Assembly (NCBI GenBank): GCA_037013685.1
Contig: CM072887.1
Location: 93,330,347 to 93,394,346, forward strand
DNA length: 64,000 nucleotides
Direction of reading: 5' to 3'
DNA from: Acridotheres tristis
Lineage: Eukaryota > Chordata > Aves > Passeriformes > Sturnidae
The position numbers and the translations under genes were made by a program. The notes beneath the pieces were generated by a model that was not told where the DNA came from, did no database searches, and saw only the letters and a list, made by a program, of their open reading frames with translations. This document shows positions 11,331 to 24,379 of the stretch, piece by piece. The first letter of the stretch is position 1. Every line of letters starts with the position of its first letter.

Positions 11331-14300
11331 AGCAGTTATGAGGATCGTGAAATTGATAGAAACAATGTAAAATATGATATAATAAAAGAGTGAACATCAG
11401 TCTCTTGAAAAAAATCAAAATTCAATCTGCAAAGTCCACCTTCTAATCACTGAATTTGGTAGCAAAACATTATTCTTATAAAATAGAGGTGATAAGTAAC
11501 CCTTTTTTTTTTTTAATACTTTCAATGCAATTAGAATAATTCAACATATCTGTAAAATGGTCCTAAAAGATCCATCTTCAAGAAAATAAGTTGCACGGGT
11601 ACACTTTTGCAACAATATCAGGTAAAGAATACCTTAAAAAAGACAGTGACAGTTTATTTCTTATGCCAAATTTTGCAAAGGCCTTCAGTTTATGTAAAAC
11701 TGTTTTCCATATAATTGATAATTTCCTTGGTATCTTGGGACAGAAAGTTAATTTCTGAACTGTAAATTCACAAGTCCTTTACCAACAAATTTCTATGTTC
11801 AGGACTTTTATCATCGAAATAGCTTCATCTGAATTGAAAAACTATATAAAATTCTTCGAAAACAGTTTGGGAAAGAAAAAGAATGTGGAAATTATTACAG
11901 AATTGCAATTTTCAATGTTGCAACTGACACAAATACTTCCTCATGTTTTAAAGAAATAAGTTTGACAACATTTATTATGGAAACTAAAGCATCTGATGTT
12001 CCAAGGAGACATTTTTAGTGCAATCACATGTCTAGCTTAAAAAAAAGTCACCTTCATTCTCTGATTCAAGAGAACCATATTAATCATTTCATAGAGTAGC
12101 CATTTATTAACATGATAGTAAATATGTGTTTGAGCTCAATGCATCATGTCCATCAAAAATTATGCTAGATCTATCAGAAAACTGGAAGCAGTGTACGGAA
12201 TATATCATTCAAAATGCTATTTTTGTAGAGCCTATGAGGGACTTGTTATCATAACAGACAATTACAACAGAAACAAGTTTCAGTAGTTTTTTCAGACCAC
12301 ATTCTCTGAATATAATAATCTACCTTTGCAACAGATGGGATAAATTTAAACTCAATATAGCTCTATGACCCTGCTTTTACTGTTTCCAAAAAACCTGATC
12401 AAAACTCCATGATGTATTAAAAAGATAGTCTCTCTTCAGTGTTTGAACAAAAATTGGAATAATCCTACAATATTACAAGTAAAATCATCCAGACTAGATT
12501 ACATAAAAGAAATCTCTTGAAGGAATTAGTATTTCAGACAAGATGGAGCTGTTCCACTGTTTTATTTTAAAGATCAGATATAGGTTTCTTAAGTGACTTT
12601 TATAGATAAGAATAAAGGAAAATATATGACATTTCATTTCCATTACTATAGATAAAATGCAGATAAATATTCTCCACAAGTGAATTATACAATGTTCCAT
12701 AAATAGCTTTTATTAAAAATAGCCTGTCTGCTTAACAAAGGATTATAGATCTACTACTACTACTACCACCATTCAGAATTTACAGTAGAAAGAAGAAACC
12801 TGAGTTTACAACTGAAGGCAAAATTGCCAGATAATTTAAATACAATATAATTAACCGAAACCTGAGAAACCATGGTGATCTTAAAAAAAAAAAATTTAAA
12901 AAACCTCACATTTTGGAAGATTTATGCAAGAGTTTGGAGGAGTCAAGAGAATGAGTAGGCAAAGCATGAAATACTCAAGGCTCAAGCTGAATTTCAGTAA
13001 TAGGAAAAAAGACCACATTCCAGTGGCTGAGCATATAAATTAGGCACACCCTGGATGACTAACCCAAAGAGGTGGATGAACACAAATTCAATATAAGAAT
13101 TTTAATTTAAGGTTTTTCTAGTATTTCATTCTAACAGTAGATAGAAAAGATTTTCAGGGAAAGAACTAGAATTGAGTAATAGGCAGTATGAATTTTACCA
13201 TGGAATCCATTTGATTAAGCAAAATTAATTTGCTTAAGCAAAATTATGCACAGATTAGAAACATTTCCTTTTGTATACATTGTTATGCGTTATTATTTTA
13301 ATTTTGTGCTGTTATTTCCCATTAGCTTTCCTGCTAATCATCTGGTTTGATCATGTTCAGTTTTGTGGGGATCTATTAAATTTCTGTAGTCTTCCACATC
13401 ACATGCAATATCTCTTTACTATAATTAAATCCTATTTTGAAATAATGATATTTTAAATTCCACATGTGCAAAATACAGCGGACAGTTATAATGCAAATTT
13501 TAAATATGAAAATGACTTAACTATGAAAAGATTTTTAATATTTCCTACTGCATTCTCTGACGGCCATTTCATTCACCTCAATATCAATATTTGTACAGCC
13601 AGCCCATAGAGATGCTCTAAATTTTCAATTGAAAGTTTAAAACCTATTTGTCTTCACAGTTCACTTAATTTAGATTTGCTTTTTTTTTTTCATACAGAAG
13701 TCTAGATTTCTCAGATTCATTTTAAATGCTACTTAAGCTTAAAATTAAACTATGTTCTGATTTAGAAGGAAGAGGTTATGTTTCTGAACATTTTGAAAGA
13801 TAATAAATTTTGGAAAATTAGAAAAAGGAAAAGTAAACCAAGGAATTTGGTTTTTGTTTGTTGGTTTGTTGTGGGTTTGTTTGGGTTTTTGTGTTTTTTT
13901 GGATTTCCCTCTAGCTGTTCAACTTTCCCCAAGATTAAACCAACATGGAGTTCTGTCTGTTCAATATCTCTCCAACCTCATAGTACTTTAACCTCCTTGT
14001 CTCTAGGGCAGCTAAAGCTCTTGTACCTTCTCCTCAGTTTCTCAAATACAGAATTCCTACTGTCTCCAAGATGATCTTTCAGATCCCTTTCTCATGCACT
14101 TTTGCAGCTTCAGTAACAACTATTGACATCCTCATTCTTCATTCTTTGTTTATGTGTTGCCAACTGTTGATTTAACAAGTAGAACTTTTGTCCTTCCTCT
14201 GGGTTTCCCAGGATGTACCCTTCCAATGTGTCCAGCAATTACTGCTTTGCTTTCAGCTTTAATAAGAATAAGATTTGATGTCTGTGTGTACCTCTTTCCA

Positions 14301-15655
14301 AAATCATAGCTTCTGGCCTACTTTGACAGTTTTACAAAGACTAGAAATTATGCCTTAAAAAGAAATTTCTGCATTGAGAGCAATTTTTCCTATTCTCCTT
14401 TGCACTGTCTGATAATTCTAGAAATTCTTGCCATCAGGATTATGCACTTAAAATGTATCAGTGGCTTAATCCTACCTTTATCAGTCTTTGCAGGTTAAGC
14501 AATATTTCTTAATAGAAATAAATAGTAAAAGTGAAAGCTCTTTAAAAAAAAGAAATAACTTTTTTGTTACATTGTAAACTATTTATGATCTCCTAATTAA
14601 TAATAATATAGTGCAAACATGACCATGTTTATCAATTTTTTCCAATATTTGACCAAAAAAGCAACTTTAACTTTCAAACAACACCTTACGAATCTCAGAA
14701 AGCTAAAACGAGAACTGGAATAACTAGGGGAAAGAGCTAAAATGTAGCTCAGCACTATTTATTTCTGGCTTCTCTGTTGCCTTTTTTTTTTAGCTTACAG
14801 TAGAAAATCAGGTATTAGTACAAGAAAACATTAAGTTACCCTAAAGGAGACATCAGATCTCCTTTTTAATAAAGAACTCATTAAAATTAAAAGGACAGAG
14901 GGAGCCCAGGCTATCACATCTGTCCAAGAAGGTGCAGGACAAACTCACTTTGTTACAGAAGCAACAGCAAAGCAACATTCACTCTGCTGAATATCTTGGG
15001 TGAGGAAAAAATCAGGCTTCTTTCCAGAGGGTATAGCATCACTGGTTTTAAAAATTCCCTTGAATGAAAAATTTATCCTTTTTATGCTAATTGATTCAGT
15101 AAAAAGATCAACTCGGTTATTAAAAGTAAGAATAAAAAAGGAAAACCAGAGGGTGGGGACATCATAAGTGGCTTTGTGAAAAGCATAAAAATAATTGACT
15201 AAGAAAATGCTACCTATTCTCATTATAAAACATGTTTCTCAGCTACTCTGGCTTGAGGAAAGGTATGCAGCAGAAGAAAAGATTAGTTTTTGTCATCTGA
15301 CTGTTCATGTCTGACAGACTAGTTTGTCAATACAAAATGTGAAATAGTAAACATTTTAAGGCTCATAAACAACATATAAATGACTACTACAAACGTTCTT
15401 TCACTCTGAGGGAGTGTGGAGTTTAATTTATTTCTGTGCACGTTTCTATTTGAATTCAGTATCTGCATTTAAGTTTACCTATACAATACCTGTTGTTAGA
15501 CAAATAAATCAGTCTAGTTAACCCTGAACAGCCTTTCAAGTGTTAGTAAGCATACTGAAGTCCACTTTAATGATGCTCATAACATATAATATCCCATGGA
15601 TCTCAGCAGCTGACCTATCCCAGAGACTGTTGAAAGAATTCATCCCATGTAGTGG
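11331..15655. other. Unassigned AT-rich sequence
   Basis: About 4.3 kb without a recognisable gene or transposon. It holds minor low-complexity sites: a CTA trinucleotide run at about 12755-12770, a near-palindrome at 13216-13236 (AAGCAAAATTAATTTGCTT), and a G/T-rich stretch at about 13850-13900. Open frames (for example 13778-14074 and 14945-15223 minus) lack domain features. Confidence 0.55.
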
Positions 15656-15870
15656 TGAATGGAATGGAATGGAATGGAATGGAATGGAATGGAATGGAAT
15701 GGAATGGAATGGAATGGAATAGAATAGAATAGAATAGAATAGAATAGAATAGAACAGAACAGAACAGAACAGAACAGAATAGAATAGAATAGAATAGAAT
15801 AGAATAGAATAGAATAGAATTGAATAGAATTGAATTGAATTGAATAGAATTGAATAGAATTGAATAGAAT
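15656..15870 (+). repeat. NGAAY pentanucleotide satellite in variant blocks
   Basis: Exactly 43 pentamers without an indel. Order: TGAAT x1, GGAAT x12 (15661-15720), AGAAT x6 (15721-15750), AGAAC x5 (15751-15775), AGAAT x9 (15776-15820), then ten units mixing TGAAT and AGAAT (15821-15870), ending in three TGAAT-AGAAT pairs. GGAAT is the unit of human satellites II/III, but nothing else links this array to them. Open frames across the array on both strands (15540-15722 plus, 15615-15935 minus) arise because no frame of these units makes a stop codon, and are not genes. Confidence 0.98.
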
Positions 15871-17679
15871 ACCATTATTTCTGTGGGATGTGGAATATCA
15901 AAGCTTCCAGTCACTCCCCAGTGGCATGATGGCATGTACTTACCTTCAGGTACTGGCTGGTATCACCAACAGTCTCTCACACTGCAGTTTCTCAGTTTTT
16001 CATTAAAAGTTAAGAAAAGAGGTAGTGTTGTAGTGTGAGATATCACCACTTGTATCAGTGGCAGACTGAGTTTCTCTGAGCTCCTAAATATCTAACTTTT
16101 ATATTTATACAATAGAATATTTCCCAAACAAGATAGAGAGTGCTTCTTATACAAATAATATGCTGCTTAAATATAATTGACTTGATCCTACTTGCATCCT
16201 GAACATGCTTCTCCTATATAGTGGATGGGGAACTAATGGTTATGCACTCCAGAGTGCTACCCTTTGTCACTTGGACCATAAAAATCTAATCTGAACCTAG
16301 AAATCTTTCTTGACTTGATTACTGTGGAACTGTGCCTTTTGGGGGGAAAAAAAAAAAGTTTTCATTTATCATTCTGGAATTTTATCACAGAAACTGGATA
16401 CTCAAAAAATGCTCGACAAGCCTTAAATGGAACATGGCAAAAAATCAGTATTTTTTTATTAGCAGTGCTGTGAGAACAATTGTTTAAAAGTGTCTTAAAA
16501 TGTTTTCACACTCTTCATTTTTCCAGATGACAAAAGAAAAATTCTATGGGAGCTAATATAGAAGAAAACTCTTTAATAATGTGTTAATTCCATGTACCTA
16601 TCTTGCTCCCTATCCTTGTACTGCCCTTATATGAGATGATGGAGATGGAAGAGTAACATGGAGCAGATTTATGGCTGAATCTTCTAAGCATGACTACCTA
16701 ATGTGATCAGGTGGGAGGGAAGGCACTAGCACTGCAGGATAAAGACCTTTGAAACATGAGATATTCAAAGTAAAGGTAGGACACAGGTTATCTGGCATCG
16801 TTCCACTGTCATCAGTAGAGCTGTGATGACTGATTGAACAAAAAACTGACCCAGACATCTAGCACTAACTTTCCATTTCATGAATCAAAAAGATCTGTGC
16901 ATGACCCCATCCTGTGGGTCGGCTGGAGAGAGCATTCCAGGGATCTCACTTAATATTTATCTCTCTTTCCTCTAAAAGCCTTAGGACCCTGCCTCTACAC
17001 TCCCACTCTTATCTGCCCTTTCTCCAACATTCCCCTCTCCCACGGTTGCTTTTGCTCCCAGGAATCTGGTGCCATCACTTGTCACTGACTTCCCCTGCTT
17101 ATCTCCCTTCACCAGGTTCATCACTGGTGAGTGATGCTGACCACAGAAAAGGATGGGGGTCTTTCCTTCCATTACCACCAATATGGATGAGGAAACTGAA
17201 ACACGAACAGTGTTTATAATCTCAGATCCTTAGAACCAGAAATCAGATTAAAAGTGCAATATAAAAAAGTTAATTGTTATCTGACTCCAGAAAAATTACT
17301 AAAATTCTGTTTTCCTTGTCTTTAACAGAGGTTAAATAAAAGCCTTTGAAAGTGAATTACATAATAAAATCTCCATAAGTAAGTCTTATGTATTAAAAAC
17401 TGTAATTCTTGTTTTTGAGTAGAAACAGTACTTCTGATTTTATATCTCAAAGGCTCTCAAAATAATACCCCTGTCACAGTAAAGTATATTTGCTTTTGAC
17501 AAAAAGATTTTGTTTATTACCAAGACATTTCCTATAAGGGAAGAGCTTTAGAAATCTCTTGGACCATTAACTCCTGCCTAATTATAATTAATTATTATAT
17601 GACAGTGGAGTAGATATGCGAAAGCACCCAGTGCTGCATTGTATTGGGCAGACAATTCACATGCACACAGAGCAAGAAA
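15871..17679. other. Unassigned sequence with a pyrimidine-rich patch
   Basis: No gene or named repeat. A T4-G6-A12 homopolymer cluster lies at about 16337-16358. A pyrimidine-rich, GC-richer patch at about 16960-17200 carries an open frame on plus (16914-17219) and on minus (16981-17181), neither with recognisable domains. Confidence 0.5.
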
Positions 17680-17815
17680 CAGCCCTTGTCAGGCAGAGAT
17701 TCTGATCTGAACACAGAGGAGCAGACAGAGATGAGGAACGTGTCCAAAGTCACAGAGCAGATAAGCACTGGACCAGCAACCTGAATCCCTAACAGAATTC
17801 CTCTTCTATACTGCT
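17680..17815 (+). mobile_element. Probable ancient amniote SINE relic (MIR/CORE-like)
   Basis: The order of blocks recalls old amniote SINEs of the MIR/CORE type: AGCCCTTGTCAGGCAGAG, GACAGAGATGAGGAACG, then TGTCCAAAGTCACAGAGCAG, a short 'agtggcagag'-like stretch, CAACCTGAATCCC, and CTTCTATACTGC. In such SINEs the 'caaggtcacacagc' block and the terminal 'ctatactgcc' block are the best kept. I compare from memory only, so the family name is uncertain. A sauropsid relative is as likely as MIR itself. Confidence 0.5.
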
Positions 17816-19393
17816 TGATTGTACATGTGAGAAAATTTTTAAGGACACTCTTCTAGGCATAAAGTATTTTCATTACAAGAGATCATCAAATGTTGGTCCA
17901 ATAGTAGATTCAGAGGATCTGAACAAAAAATATAAAACTCGGGGTTTTTTAACCTACATCTTTTGGAGCATGCAATTTACCAGTTTAGAGGACAGTAGAT
18001 GAGGCTGTAATGAGCAAACTCGTCATTACACTTTTATATAGTGTCTTGTTAAAAAGATGTGTTATACCAATGACTTTCAATGAGAGTTATACAGGAAACT
18101 TTGAACTGCTGTATTGCAAAATCAGACCCATCACAAGAGAGTAAGAAAAAAAATGGTGTTCTGTTAAGAGAAACAAAAATGCTGAGTGGATATCATTTTC
18201 AAGGAAAAAACATATATACCAAGTTCAAAGTTCTTGGATGAAAGACTTTTTTCAAGATTAACTAATCCTGCTATAAAAAATATAGCACATTGCTTATTCA
18301 GAAAACCAGAAACATTTATAATTTTCTTTAACGTTACATCAATGTAAACTCCAGGAGGACCATCAATCTCTAGAGGAAAGGAGTCTGTTTTATCAGGTGG
18401 GAAATAATAAATGTCATCACAGAAAACAAGGCAATTATATTTAACAGTCTGCTGACACTCACTGATAGAAATAGTGACAGAGGTTTTTATTTCAGAATGA
18501 CCTACGGGTTCATTTTAGAAAGCATCTTTTCAGAAACTCAGTGTTTTATCTCATCAATTTGTAGTAGTAGTAGTAGGAATAATGAAGTTCTTGTTCCTTG
18601 TAATAGAAATACATCGAATCCATGTTCAATGAGGCATGGACACTGTATGTTTCCCCTTGGAGAATGGCAATTGAAGCAGTGAAGTGAAAATTTCTATTTG
18701 TTACTTTCTCACCAAAAAGAGCAGTTTCTGTGTGTATTTACAGCATAGCTTGTGGGTCCAAGATGATTGTCAATAATGCCCCTTTCTGCTTGGAGATTCT
18801 TAACTGGTAATGGTAAGAAACAAATTATCTGCTCTGGTAACAGCCAGAGAGAGGGGCAATAATGAAAAATAGCAGAACCAATAGTATTTAGTTTGGAAAG
18901 AGAAATAACAGGTCTGTTTCAGCAGTATGCAAAAGTGAAGAATTATAGTAAAAAATAGCATTATTTTATATTTTTCTTCCTTTTAGGACTCATTGGTTGG
19001 TTGGATGGTTGTTTTTTTGTTTTGGGGGAGTTTATTGCTGTTTTGTTTGGTTGGGTTTGTTTTTTGTTGTTGTTGTTTTGTTTTGTTTTGTTTTTTGTTT
19101 AAGAATGCCATGCTATGTGTTGTGGTTTTGTGGGAAAACAGAGCACTGAAGATACAGTTGCTACATTTCAAGAAGACGCATTTTCAAATCCTTTATAAAT
19201 ATCTAGATGTCTCAGAGCAGGGCCAGCTAGAGGAAGGACAGCAGGAAACCACATCTCTAAAGGTATTGCTAAATCCTATAATGTTCAAAGGAAACTGAAA
19301 AGTACAAAATATATACCCCTTACATGAACTTCTCAGACAACCTTTACATTATTATAAAGTGAGCCTACATGTAAGCTTGAGAGGGATTTTTTT
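17816..19393. other. Unassigned AT-rich sequence
   Basis: No gene or named repeat apart from the G/T-rich tract listed separately. A five-unit GTA trinucleotide run lies at about 18561-18576. The open frame at 18497-18682 has no domain features. Confidence 0.55.
18988..19100 (+). repeat. G/T-rich low-complexity tract (GTTTT-like)
   Basis: The plus strand is almost only G and T for over 100 bases, with TTGG units at the left, a GTT run near 19065 and GTTTT units at 19076-19095. The open frames on both strands at 18983-19298 follow from this composition. Confidence 0.9.
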
Positions 19394-19667
19394 TGAGGGC
19401 TAGGACAAAGGGGAATGGCTTCAAATGGCCAGAGGTCAGGTCTGGATTAGATATTCGGAAGAAACTCTTCACTTTGAGATTGGTGAGGCACTGCAAAGGC
19501 TGCCCAGAGAAGCTGTGGATGCCCCATTCCTGGCAGTGTTCAAGACCAGGCTCAATGGAGCTCTGAGCAATCTGGTCTAGTGGAAGGTGACCCTGCCCAC
19601 AGCAGAGGGGTTGGAACTAAGTTTTATTTAAGGTCCTTTATAACCCAAGCCATTCTATGATTCTGTC
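19394..19667 (+). mobile_element. CR1 LINE, 3' fragment of about 270 bp
   Basis: This plus-strand copy shows successive CR1 3' landmarks: GGACAAAGGGGAATGGCTTC, a GGATTAGATATTCGGAAGAA block, CACTGCAAAGGCTGCCCAGA, GAAGCTGTGGATGCCCCATT, CTGGCAGTGTTCAAGACCAG, TGGTCTAGTGGAAGGTGACC, and a terminal CCATTCTATGATTCTGTC. It has an intact 3' end and is 5'-truncated. The tail differs from that at 726-811, which suggests another CR1 subfamily. Confidence 0.93.
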
Positions 19668-22600
19668 TTTATGTTCTAGAGCTCAATATCTGTTTGTTCA
19701 GATTACATGTTTTGTCAATAGCTTAATAGATTATTCATCATCTACTTTACATTCATATTATAGTTCCTATTGATTGCAAAACTTTTTATCTCTTCTTCTT
19801 TTCTTCTGCATAATTTTGAGAAATTTTTCTTTTTTTCCAACAAAAATTGAAGATATAGAAACCTACATAATAATTTCATTAATTATATGTGTGCATTGTT
19901 AGATTTCTAACGATATTTTTCCTTTAAAGGCATTATATAATTTTCTCAGAAAGGGTAAAAATTAAATAAAAATGAAATAATGAAAATTATTTCTGGAACA
20001 AGTTTTAGTTAAACTGTTCAAGGTTCCAAATTTGAACATGCTATTTTTAAAACTGCAAACTCTAAATATATGGTTTTTGGTTTGTTTTCTTTAATGAGGC
20101 ATGAGACAACTGTTAGACTGGGAACAGTTTATGAACAAAGCAGAAGAATGGCAAAAGATCAGAATTCTCCTCTGTTTTTCTTTAAGAAGAAAGGTAAGCA
20201 AGCAAATGCTGCAGCATTTCTCAACTGAGACCTTAAAATTGATGGGTTTGAAAGTCTCTGTGAACCATTTATCTGTCTGCAAAAAGAATATCAAAATACT
20301 AACTTCAGAGCTGTTGTGACGTTCAAAGTCTTTTAAAGTCTTTTATTGAGAGATATAAAGCATTATTATTCACTGACCAATTTGCAGACATATGCTGTTG
20401 CTTTAAACTGTTTTTATTTTAAGTGACTGGAGCAGGTAAGCAAATGTCTACTAAAATTAATGTTTCTCATATGACCCTCTTTTTTCTTTGTCAGACAGCT
20501 CTGCACCATATCATGAAGCAATACCTATTAAGATACGCCACTATATCTGACAAATGGAAACATTTTCCAAAATTCACTGTTCTTCTACATTTTAAAATTG
20601 AACTAAAAGTACTTATCTTACTTAAAATCTGAAAGAAGACATTACAAAATACCCTTTAAAAAGCCAGATTCACTTATATTTTTATTACTCTAGAGTTGGG
20701 GCACGTTGTTATTTATTGATTATATCTATTGATACATTCTTTCATCATATTTACACATCTATGTGTACAAACACATTTTCTCGTTGTGTTGGATTATTTT
20801 ATTCCTTTACCCTTCTATTATTTGAAGAGTAAGAAAATATTTCTATTTTGCTTACATGGTACAGAGACACTGTAAAAACTGGGTCATTTGCCATGAACGA
20901 CTGAAAACCACTAAAATTAAAATTGTTTTTGTGATCAGGGAGCCATTGTGCTCAGAGCACAAAACAAGCTACAGAACCTGCCTTGGGGAATTTACAGAAT
21001 TTATCCTTGAGGTAGTGTTTGACGGAGATGAGTCTCCAGAGACTCATCTTCTAGCTGCAGGCTAATGTCAGACAGACATTTCTTGTATTCCTGCTCCATT
21101 TCAATAGAAAACTTGTTTTCCTACTGGATTTCATTGCACTGTCACCCTGTAGACCTCCTGCACTCTTCTTCTGCACAGCAACTGCAGCTGTTGCCATCTC
21201 CTCACCTTCCAGCACCTACCCAACACCACCAATCCATCACCCAGAGGAGCCTGCTTGGCTCCCCTCAAGAGTATGGCTCACTTGGCAAGTTTATTTTCTT
21301 CATCAAAAGAGATATACTGAAGTGACTTTTGCTTTCAGTCTTACTTACTTCTATACATGCTATTTGAAAGAAGAGCAAATTTTTTATTTAAAACAACAAA
21401 GATCATGTCAAACTAAAAATGTTTTACATTGTTCACTTCTAGTATTGTGTACATGTATTACCAGATTTCAGGCTACTAGATATTGTAAGAAAAGTAAACC
21501 AGTACTAAAAAAACCTCCATATTTTTTTTTATATTCTATGCTATAAATTGCATCATTTCAGAAATTAACTGTACAGTAGTGGAAAATGCTTCACAATTCT
21601 TCCTGTGTATCTCCTTTTCTTCCTTTTCCTTCTCCATTTTTTGATTTATAATACCTGAATTTTTTTTTAAATTTATATATATTTTTATTTTTTTTTCCAA
21701 AAGCCCTTGATTAGAGAATGTAAAACCAGACAATGCTTCCTGGATATCAGTCTTTTACCTTCTCACCTCACCTTTCTGAATATATTCTTTTCTTTGAAAT
21801 ATTTTTGTGCTCAGGAGAAATATAAAAAAAATATGTAATTCAATATTTTTTATCATATTTTGAATAATATTGATTTTACTCTTTAGTTGGTTGAAGAAGA
21901 GAAACATCCTTGGCTAGCTACATTTCCCTGCAGATACTTAAGCCTCTGGATTCACAAAATATGATGTGATAATTTTTTAACTCATGATAGCTTTGAGCTT
22001 CCTGCAACATTGTATGGAATTACTGTTTAAAAAAATATTGTAGACACTCCTTTAATCCAGCTAAGAACTTTCTGGAGAAGGTTTCCTACACCTAAGTAAG
22101 TCACCAGCTGATTCCCTTGTGACATGAATTTAGAGATATCACACAGAGAATGTGCGAGATTGAAGAAATAATTGTTTTCTGCTCCAGCTCATCATACAGA
22201 GGTTCCAAATGGGAAGAGTCTGAGAAGGAAGACGAGCCATATGAGCATCTTTGTCTTTCAAAGTATTTAATGGTTAAACAGCTGTCATGTGAAAAGGGGA
22301 GTTTTCTTCAACCCTTAGTCTGAGATTTCCTTGACCCTTAGTGTTTAATATGTCTGTTGGTACCTCAGGAAAGCTGTGCCTGACCAGTCTGTCAGTATCC
22401 CATTATGGGGACCCTTCAGTGAGCAGTCCTGCTGGATGGGAGGGCAGGATTGACTTGTTCAAATAGAAATGCACCAGCAGCAAAAGGGAGACCCCTCAGC
22501 AGATGTTCCTCTTTACTCCAGTATGTTACTGCCAGTGACTGCCAGAGTCCGTGAAGGACTCACACCAGCATCCTTCATGAATATAAAATTGTGACAGATT

Positions 22601-24379
22601 AAGTTTTGATAGGTGCTGGTGATAGTATGTGACTGCAAAAATGTATTTAAAAAATATACAGACAAGCTCTAATCCCCAATACGTTCAGTGTGCACAGAGT
22701 GTGATTCTTACCCAACAAGCATCCCTACAGGGGAGAAGACATTGACAGAACCAGCAGTTAAAATTGAGTCTTCTCTAACTTTCCCCCCATTCTCAACTTG
22801 ATTTATGCTATTTCTCTACTTTTAGGTGGAGCTTGAGTGACTCTAGTCATATATCTTTGTTACTGATTGGTATAAAATTTTCTCACTTTGCTTTTAAAGA
22901 TACAGTCAAAAAGAATTTTGAGCATACGCCCAGTGAGGGGTGGTTGTACCATGGAGATGAGTAATTTTGGGATGGAGCTGTGTGTTAATATTAAAATCAG
23001 GGTACAGCGAACCAAGTTCATGTGAGGAGAGAGATTTCACCACAGTTGTTGACTCAGCAGCAGGACATCTGCTCTGCTATCTGCCCTGGCTGACAGGTGT
23101 TCTGTGGTTTATCAGCTGCTAAATCCCATCAGGTTCCTTTCCCTTCAAGGATTTCAACGGAGCCTGGCCACGGTGTCTCCACTCTGCTCCACCCTCTGTT
23201 CCAGCCCCTTAACAGGTGTGTGTATATGGGAATCACTGTGGAATAGGTTTTGAGCATGCCAGCTGCATTCCAGACAGCAGCAACTGTATTTTACCTTAAA
23301 ATTCCTGTACCATTATAACTTCTTAGGACGTAAATATAATTCTTTGGTTTCCTCAGATTTTTTTCCCAGACATCTTTCCACAACAGCAGTAATAAAAACT
23401 AAAATTTTTTATCTTTTCGTTTCTACAGGAAGCAACACAGATTCCCACTTATAGGTCTTGCAGGTCAAAGTTTATATGGCAGGAACAGGCATGCACAGAT
23501 TTTCCAAGCTCTGTCTCCCTTCTCATATTTTAAAATAACAGGATCTGCATCTTCATGGCCAGATCACTATTGGAAGACTAAAGACTACTCCAGATAACTG
23601 AAGTTTTATATCTCTCACCTTGGAGCCAGATTTACAGAACCCTCTAAGGTTCATGATATTACTTCAGAACATTCTCACACAAAACAAATTTTAAAGACAA
23701 ACCTTTCTGCATACAGAAAATATTTTCAAAATCTTTTTTTTAAAAAGTGTTTATGACTTAAGATTCTTTGTCAGAGAGGTATTCAAGAAGCATAAAGCTT
23801 TCTCAGGTATGGTATTTTAACTTTGCCTTCAATAACGGTTGACTCTTCAATTTGTTCTGCTATAGTTTAGGGATCATTAACATTACTATTATAAGCCTTG
23901 ATTACTCTGGCTAAGGATATCAGCTGTTACCAGCCACACATTTGAAAACAAAGCAGTTTTTCAGCCTTGAATATATTTTAATTAATTATTAGAAAAATTT
24001 TAATGGTTGACTTGTTGAAAAAGTACATTATTCAAGAATAAGATGCAGGGACTCAGGTTCAGTGAAATATAAAAAGATTTGTTCCTAATATAAAAGCCTT
24101 TTCTTTCATAATTTCTAGCTAAACAAAATTGGATTAAAGAATAGTCCAAGGAAAACACTCAGTGGTTTTTTAAATTTATAAGAACACAAAAAAGTTCAGA
24201 CTAAAGTTTTACATGCTGCAGGATCCTGCCTCTGACAAAGAACAAGAGATGTTATTGTGGAACTCTGTAGTCTCCACTCCTGATGGAAACCATTGCAAAC
24301 ATTCAGATTCAGAGATACTTAAGTAATTTCCTCGTGAAAAGACATACTTTAAAAATCCTCATAAATCTACATCATTGAT
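19668..24379. other. Unassigned sequence
   Basis: About 4.7 kb without a recognised gene or repeat. Several short open frames (20091-20319 on both strands, 20423-20632, 20856-21065, 21065-21325 and 21322-21546) lack domains. A somewhat GC-richer section at about 22340-23280 has no named content, and A/T-only runs occur at about 21650-21695. Confidence 0.5.

Noticed and set aside
15540..15935. Open frames encoding WNGME-like and FNSIL-like repeats
   Set aside because: They are translations of the pentamer satellite. A 15-base codon cycle without stops stays open by itself.
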